Source: Liolophura sinensis (taxonomy: Eukaryota; Mollusca; Polyplacophora; Chitonida; Chitonidae). Taken from it: a stretch of DNA of 64,000 bases. Made by a program: the position numbers and the translations under genes. The notes below the pieces were generated by a model, which did no database searches, was not told the origin of the DNA, and saw only the letters and a list, made by a program, of their open reading frames with translations. Positions 59,076-64,000 of the stretch are shown here, piece by piece (positions within the stretch are counted from its first letter, which is position 1; every line of letters starts with the position of its first letter). The stretch covers positions 89,014,644-89,078,643 of the forward strand of contig NC_088295.1 of NCBI RefSeq assembly GCF_032854445.1, in the 5' to 3' direction.

Positions 59076-59168
59076 GTATTGCTTTAAACTTGTCAAAAAC
59101 ATGTATGTAAACGAAAATTTGCCATGTGTGAAATATTCAGTACAGACACACTGTAGTTGTCTCTCTTA

Positions 59169-59446
59169 TCAGTGGGTCAGCATCATTCCGGTTTTGTTGA
59201 TAGAGGTGCAGTATTTGATGGCAGAGAGAATCGGCTGTAGTTGACATACATCGTCACACATGCTGTGGTAGGACGGAATATCATGAAGGTAGAGCTGTAG
59301 TAAAGGAAAGTTCAAGCCTGAACTAAGTTCTACATTTAGGTAACGTGGAGGAAAGATGTACATGTAGTTGATGGCTTTACCAGTCATGTTCATTGTGGTT
59401 ACAATCAAGTTTCTCTCAACAAGGCCCATGTATTGTGTGATGTGGC
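59169..59446 (-). CDS. Probable terminal exon of an unidentified gene
   Basis: After a good acceptor (ttctaaacag) 92 codons are open to a TGA at 59169. The translation has a clearly protein-like composition: H-I-T-Q-Y-M-G-L-V-E-R-N-L-I-V, then Y-M-Y-I-F-P-P-R-Y-L, Y-L-H-D-I-P-S-Y-H-S-M-C and I-L-S-A-I-K-Y-C. An internal ATG also allows an 86-codon single frame. I do not recognise the family and did not find upstream exons on the minus strand before 64000; the LINE and large array may separate them. Confidence 0.5.
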
Positions 59447-59449
59447 CTG

Positions 59450-60110
59450 TTTAGAACAATGGGACATCTATGAAGTGGTGGGTTAAATCCAATTTGCTTT
59501 CACATCTAAGTACATAGAAAAGTTCATAGCAGCATCAAGCACCTTTACCCATGGGTATAATGACATATCATATAATGATATATTTGACATCCTTTGTTAT
59601 AACACTGGCCATTCTGGAGAACTTCTTCCACATCCTATCTTTTACCATAGTTATGAACTTCAGGAACACCAACTGTTTAGAGGATAATGTGAATTCGTGA
59701 TTTCAATCTTCCACTGAATTGTGAAATGCTCACATGATGTTACCCTAAATATCTCCTCTCTATGTCATCTACATGGATTTGGTAAAATCTTGTTCACAAA
59801 ACACTATATAATCTGTGCTGCTCTTTAGATGGATGAAAAAGAAAGTCTTACAAAAACAGATGTAATTTTTGGTCCTCCAGCTTTTCTTATACACTGGAAA
59901 TGACAGTTAAATTCTGGTGAATGTGAAATTTGATTAATCGTCCATTGAGGGTTGGGATTATTGTGGAGGATTATTTATGGCAAATTCTCCTGGGGTTATT
60001 CCAGTATCATTTAGGAACAGAATTGTATTTTATACATATACACGTACGTGGTGTTTCAAAGTAAGCGGTCTCACTTCACTCACATGGCTGGATACACTTT
60101 TACCACCATT
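59450..60110. other. No feature recognised
   Basis: AT-rich non-coding sequence. It may be intron of the minus-strand gene ending at 59169. Confidence 0.4.
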
Positions 60111-60119
60111 CCAGGTACA

Positions 60120-61015
60120 TCACAGCCATAACAATAATATCTTTATTTAACAATAATGCTCGATCAATTCACAAAGAAATTGTTCTTCCCCAAGGCCTCC
60201 TGGATACAATAATAATTCATCAGAATGCATATTAATATTAACGAATGACAAACCAATTAATGCAAGGAAACAAATGTATATACATGTAGTAAAGTAAGTA
60301 CATGTAGCTAAAAATAATAATAAAAAAAGACTAAAAAAAGAAAAGAAATGGAATGCGATTCACAAGATAGAGTATTGGGTGACAAGAAAAATACAGACAT
60401 CAGTCAAAAGTTAATATTTCTACATAGTTGTGTTAATTGTCTTGAATATCGTAGATTAATATTGTACCTTTTCTTATTGGAAATTAGTTGCTTTAGATAA
60501 CCGGGAGTAAAGGTTGTTTTCAGTCTTCTGTAGATCACTGAAACAGTTCTGAAGTTTACCCTGGCACTTAATGGCATCGATTTCAACCTTTGCAGAAGAG
60601 CACTACTTTCAGTTATGGTTGACGTTATCTTGTAATACCAGCTGTGCAGATCTTTTCTGTGCAAACATTTTTTCAAAAGTGGCATTTGTACTCCCCAACC
60701 TGCCTCCCAATAGTGTACAGCACTAATTAAAGTGAGGCAAGATATAGGATTTGATAAAAATCTGATTAGAGTATGGTTAACAATTTCCATTTTCTCATGA
60801 GAAATGCCCAGGAATTTTTGTACATTTTTACTAACATTTCGTATGTGATCGTTCCATGATAGGTTGTTATCAAGGTGGATACCCACAAGCTTAGCAGACC
60901 TTTTCTATTTTTTTCCCATCAATTGCTTTAGAGAATTAATTTTGAATAATAGCATTTATGTGCTGTCTGGATCCAAGTGACCTACACTTGAATTTATTGG
61001 CATTTATAAACTGTG
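60120..61015 (-). mobile_element. Decayed non-LTR retrotransposon (LINE), 3' end of ORF2
   Basis: A minus-strand frame at 60886-60404 (160 codons) matches the end of the reverse transcriptase region of Jockey/CR1-like LINEs: G-I-H-L-D-N-N-L-S-W-N-D-H-I, then V-Q-K-F-L-G-I and S-A-V-H-Y-W-E-A-G-W-G. Upstream (to about 61015) K-F-K-C-R-S-L-G-S-R-Q continues in another frame after a stop, so the copy is frameshifted. The 3' part to about 60120 is AT-rich UTR. The catalytic core and ORF1 are absent, so it is dead. Confidence 0.8.
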
Positions 61016-61238
61016 CCAAAGCATCTTCCTCTCTGAATCAATGTGCCATTGGCAGCTGACAGGTCAGCCTAACCTAACCATGCTGAACTGACATTAGGCC
61101 TTAGGTTCCTGTGGCATTTTTGAAATGCCAAATATCAATTCTACCTGTATCTTCACACATTCTGATCTATTTATTTGATTCCTGTACAATGCCTTAAGAA
61201 TTTTGCACTTATGCTATGACAATCTGTTTATGTTTCAG

Positions 61239-61322
61239 TGGCGGAATCCGCAGTGGCTGGGGAAAATCACGGGCCTTTGGCAAATTACTCAGTACGTCAC
61301 TACACACAGTTTCTTGTTGACG
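61239..61322 (+). CDS. Possible internal exon, unidentified gene
   Basis: A good acceptor (tttatgtttcag) and a donor (GACG, gtaatg) frame 84 nt. The frame A-E-S-A-V-A-G-E-N-H-G-P-L-A-N-Y-S-V-R-H-Y looks protein-like, but a second frame (N-P-Q-W-L-G-K-I-T-G-L-W) is open as well. The neighbouring exons were not found and the 34-bp array starts 120 bp downstream. Confidence 0.3.
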
Positions 61323-61439
61323 GTAATGACCTTCAACTTTGTGTGAACATTTTTAGTCTTCTCTTTTCATTTCTTGTCCATGTTTCATTAACTGTAACAC
61401 TTTCATACTTTTCGCACATTTTTTGCTGTTTACTGGTGA

Positions 61440-64000
61440 ACACTACTGGAGGTGTTGTCTACTGGTGAACACTACTGGAGGTGTTGTTTACTGGTGAACT
61501 CCACTGGGGGGTGCTGTCCATATTACTGGTGAACTCCACTGGAGGTGCTGTCCATACTACTGGTGAACACCACTGGGGGTGCTGTCCATATCACTGGTGA
61601 ATACCACTGGGGGTGCTGTCCATATTACTATTGAACATCACTGGGGGTGCTGTTTATTGGTGAACACCAGTGGGGGTGCTGTCTACTGGTGAGCACCACT
61701 GGGGGGTGCTGTCTACTGGTGAACACCACTGGTGTTGTCTACAGGTGAACACCACTAGAGGCTGCTGTCTGAGGTTGCTGCCCATATTACTGAACACCAC
61801 TGGGGGTGCTGTCTACTGGTGAACACCACTGGAGGGTCCTGTCTACTGGTGAAGACCACTGAGGTTGCTGTCCGTATTACTTAACACCACTGGGGGTGCT
61901 GTCAACTGGTGAACACCACTGGGGATTGCTGTCTACTGGTGAACACCACTGGTGTTGTCTACTGGTGAACACCACTAGAGGGTGCTGACTACTGGTGAAC
62001 AAAACTGGTGCTGTCTACTTGTGAACACTACTGGAAGAGGGGGGGGGGGCTGTCCATATTACTGGTGAACTCCACTGGGGTGCTGTCCATATTACTGTTG
62101 AACTCCACTGGGAGTGTTGCTCGTATTACTGATCACCACCACTGGGGGTGCTGTCCGTCTTACTGGTGAACTCCACTGGGCGTGCTGTCCGTTTTACTGG
62201 TGAACTCCACTGGGAGTGCTGTCTGTATTACAGGTGAACACCACTGGGGGTGCTGTCTGTATTACAGGTGAACACCACTGGGGATGCTGTCCATATTGCT
62301 GGTGAACACCATTGGGGGTGCTGTTCATATTGCTGGTGAATTCCACTGAGGGTGCTGTCCATGTGACTGGTGAACTCCACTGGGGGTGCTGTCATATTAC
62401 TCATGAACACCACTGGGGCGTGCTGTCCATATTACTCCTAAACTCCACTGGGGGTGCTTGCTGTCCATATAACTGGTGAACACCTCTGGGGGGTGCTGTC
62501 CGTATTACTGTTGAACTCCACTAGGGGTGCTGTCCATATTACTGGTGAACTCCACTGGGGATGCTGTCCGTATTGCTGGTGAACACCACTGGGGGTGCTG
62601 TCCATATCACTGGTGAATACCACTGGGGGTGCTGTCCGTATTACTGTTAAACTTCATTGGGGATGCTGTCCGTATTACTGGTGAACACCACTGGGGGGGG
62701 GGGGGGTGCTGTCCATATTACTGATGAACACCACTGGGGGTGTTGTCCATATTACTGCTGAACTCCACTGGGGGTGCTGTCCACATTACTGGTGAACTCC
62801 ACTGGGGATGCTGTCCGTATTGCTGATGAACACCACTGGGGGTGCTGTCCATATTACTGGTGAACACCACTGGGGGTGCTGTCCATATTACTGCTGAACT
62901 CCACTGGGGGTGCTGTCCACATTACTGGTGAACTCCACTGGGGATGCTGTCCGTATTACTGGTGAACACCACTGGGGGTGCTGTCCATATTACTGGTGAA
63001 CACCACTGGGGGTGCTGTCCATATTACTGCTGAACTCCACTGGGGGTGCTGTCCACATTACTGGTGAACTCCACTGGGGATGCTGTCCGTATTGCTGATG
63101 AACACCACTGGGGGTGCTGTCCATATTACTGGTGAACACCACTGGGGGTGCTGTCCGTATTACTGTTGAACTTCATTGGGGATGCTGCCCGTATTACTGG
63201 TGAACACCACGGGAGGGGGTGGGGTGGGGGGTGGGGTGCTGTCCATATTACTGCTAAACTCCACTGAGGGTGCTGTCCGTATTACAGGTCACCACTGGGG
63301 ATGCTGTCTGTATTGCTGGTGAACACCACTGGGGGTGCTGTCCCTGTGACTGGTGAACACCACTGGGGATGCTGTCCATATTACTGCTGAACCCCATTGG
63401 GGATGCTGTCCGTATTACTGTTGAACTCCACTGGGGGTGCTGTCCATATTACTGGTGAACTCCATTGGGGATGCTGTCCATATTACTGGTGAACTCCATT
63501 GGGGATGCTGTCCATATTACTGGTGAACTCCATTGGGGATGCTGTCCATATTACTGGTGAACTCCACTGGGGGTGCTGTCCATATTACTGGTGAACTCCA
63601 TTGGGGATGCTGTCTGTATTACTGTTGAACCCCATTGGGGATGCTGTCCGTATTACTGTTGAACTCCATTGGGGATGCTGTCCGTATTACTGGTGAACAC
63701 CAATGGGGGGTGCTGCCCATATTACTGGTGAACTCCACTGGGGGTGCTGTCCATATTACTGGTGAACACCACTGGGGGTGCTGTCCATATTACTGTTGAA
63801 CTCCATTGGGGACGCTGTCCGTATTACTGTTGAACTCCATTGGGGATGGTGTCCGTATTACTGGTGAACACCACTGGGGGGTGCTGTCCATATTACTGCT
63901 GAACTCCATTGGGGATGCTGTCCGTATTACTGTTGAACTCCATTGGGGATGGTGTCCGTATTACTGGTGAACACCACTGGGGGGTGCTGTCCATATTACT
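61440..64000. repeat. Minisatellite, 34-bp unit, at least 70 copies, continues past the window
   Basis: The unit is tccatattactggtgaacac, cactgggggtgctg. Runs of five G recur once per unit and expand to G10 or more near 62038 and 62693. The left end is degenerate with shorter units; the right part is more regular. Confidence 0.95.

Overview
The window is eukaryotic nuclear DNA from an invertebrate animal. Genes are split by GT-AG introns, spacers are long and AT-leaning, tRNA-derived SINE copies with AATA-rich tails are common, and tandem repeats (minisatellites) are extraordinarily abundant. A GH45 cellulase of the type best known from molluscs, together with the SINEs, points to a lophotrochozoan, most likely a mollusc; this assignment is an inference.

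Layout. 1-144: last bases of an unidentified exon (+). 0.5-8.2 kb: large minisatellites (38-bp and 84-bp units). 9.6-10.0 kb: a hypothetical ORF (-). 10.99-13.02 kb: GH45 endoglucanase (+), two exons seen, signal-peptide exon not found. 15.7-17.7 and 19.3-20.0 kb: further minisatellites. 20.6-24.1 kb: a membrane protein with two Ig-like domains (-), first and last exons unresolved. 25-31 kb: no gene recognised, one 1.7-kb minisatellite. 31.2-43.7 kb: a complete 12-exon gamma-glutamyltransferase (-, 624 aa). 44.6-56.7 kb: a complete 13-exon COG8, a Golgi tethering subunit (+, 665 aa), divergent from the GGT gene across about 0.9 kb. 56.8-64 kb: minisatellites, a probable terminal exon (-), a decayed LINE (-), a possible exon (+) and a 34-bp array that runs off the end.

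The most striking observation is that at least five tandem arrays in three unrelated genes straddle a splice junction of their host gene, so that every repeat unit carries a copy of exon edge plus splice site. In GH45 and GGT the array grows from the 5' splice site. In COG8 three introns carry arrays grown from the 3' splice site, with unit lengths of 97, 42 and 93 bp. Decoy acceptors in COG8 lead to early stops. In GGT the units are in frame, so a shift in donor choice would insert multiples of 14 Cys/His-rich residues. Another minisatellite grew inside a dispersed repeat and split it. I read this as a genome with very active local tandem duplication that often starts at splice sites. Whether it has splicing consequences needs RNA data.

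The other novelties are a 547-bp TIR element with TA target duplication in COG8 intron 1, a small palindromic MITE family (two copies), and a second dispersed repeat family (two copies in GGT introns). The genes do not form a pathway; the only functional arrangement visible is the divergent GGT/COG8 pair.
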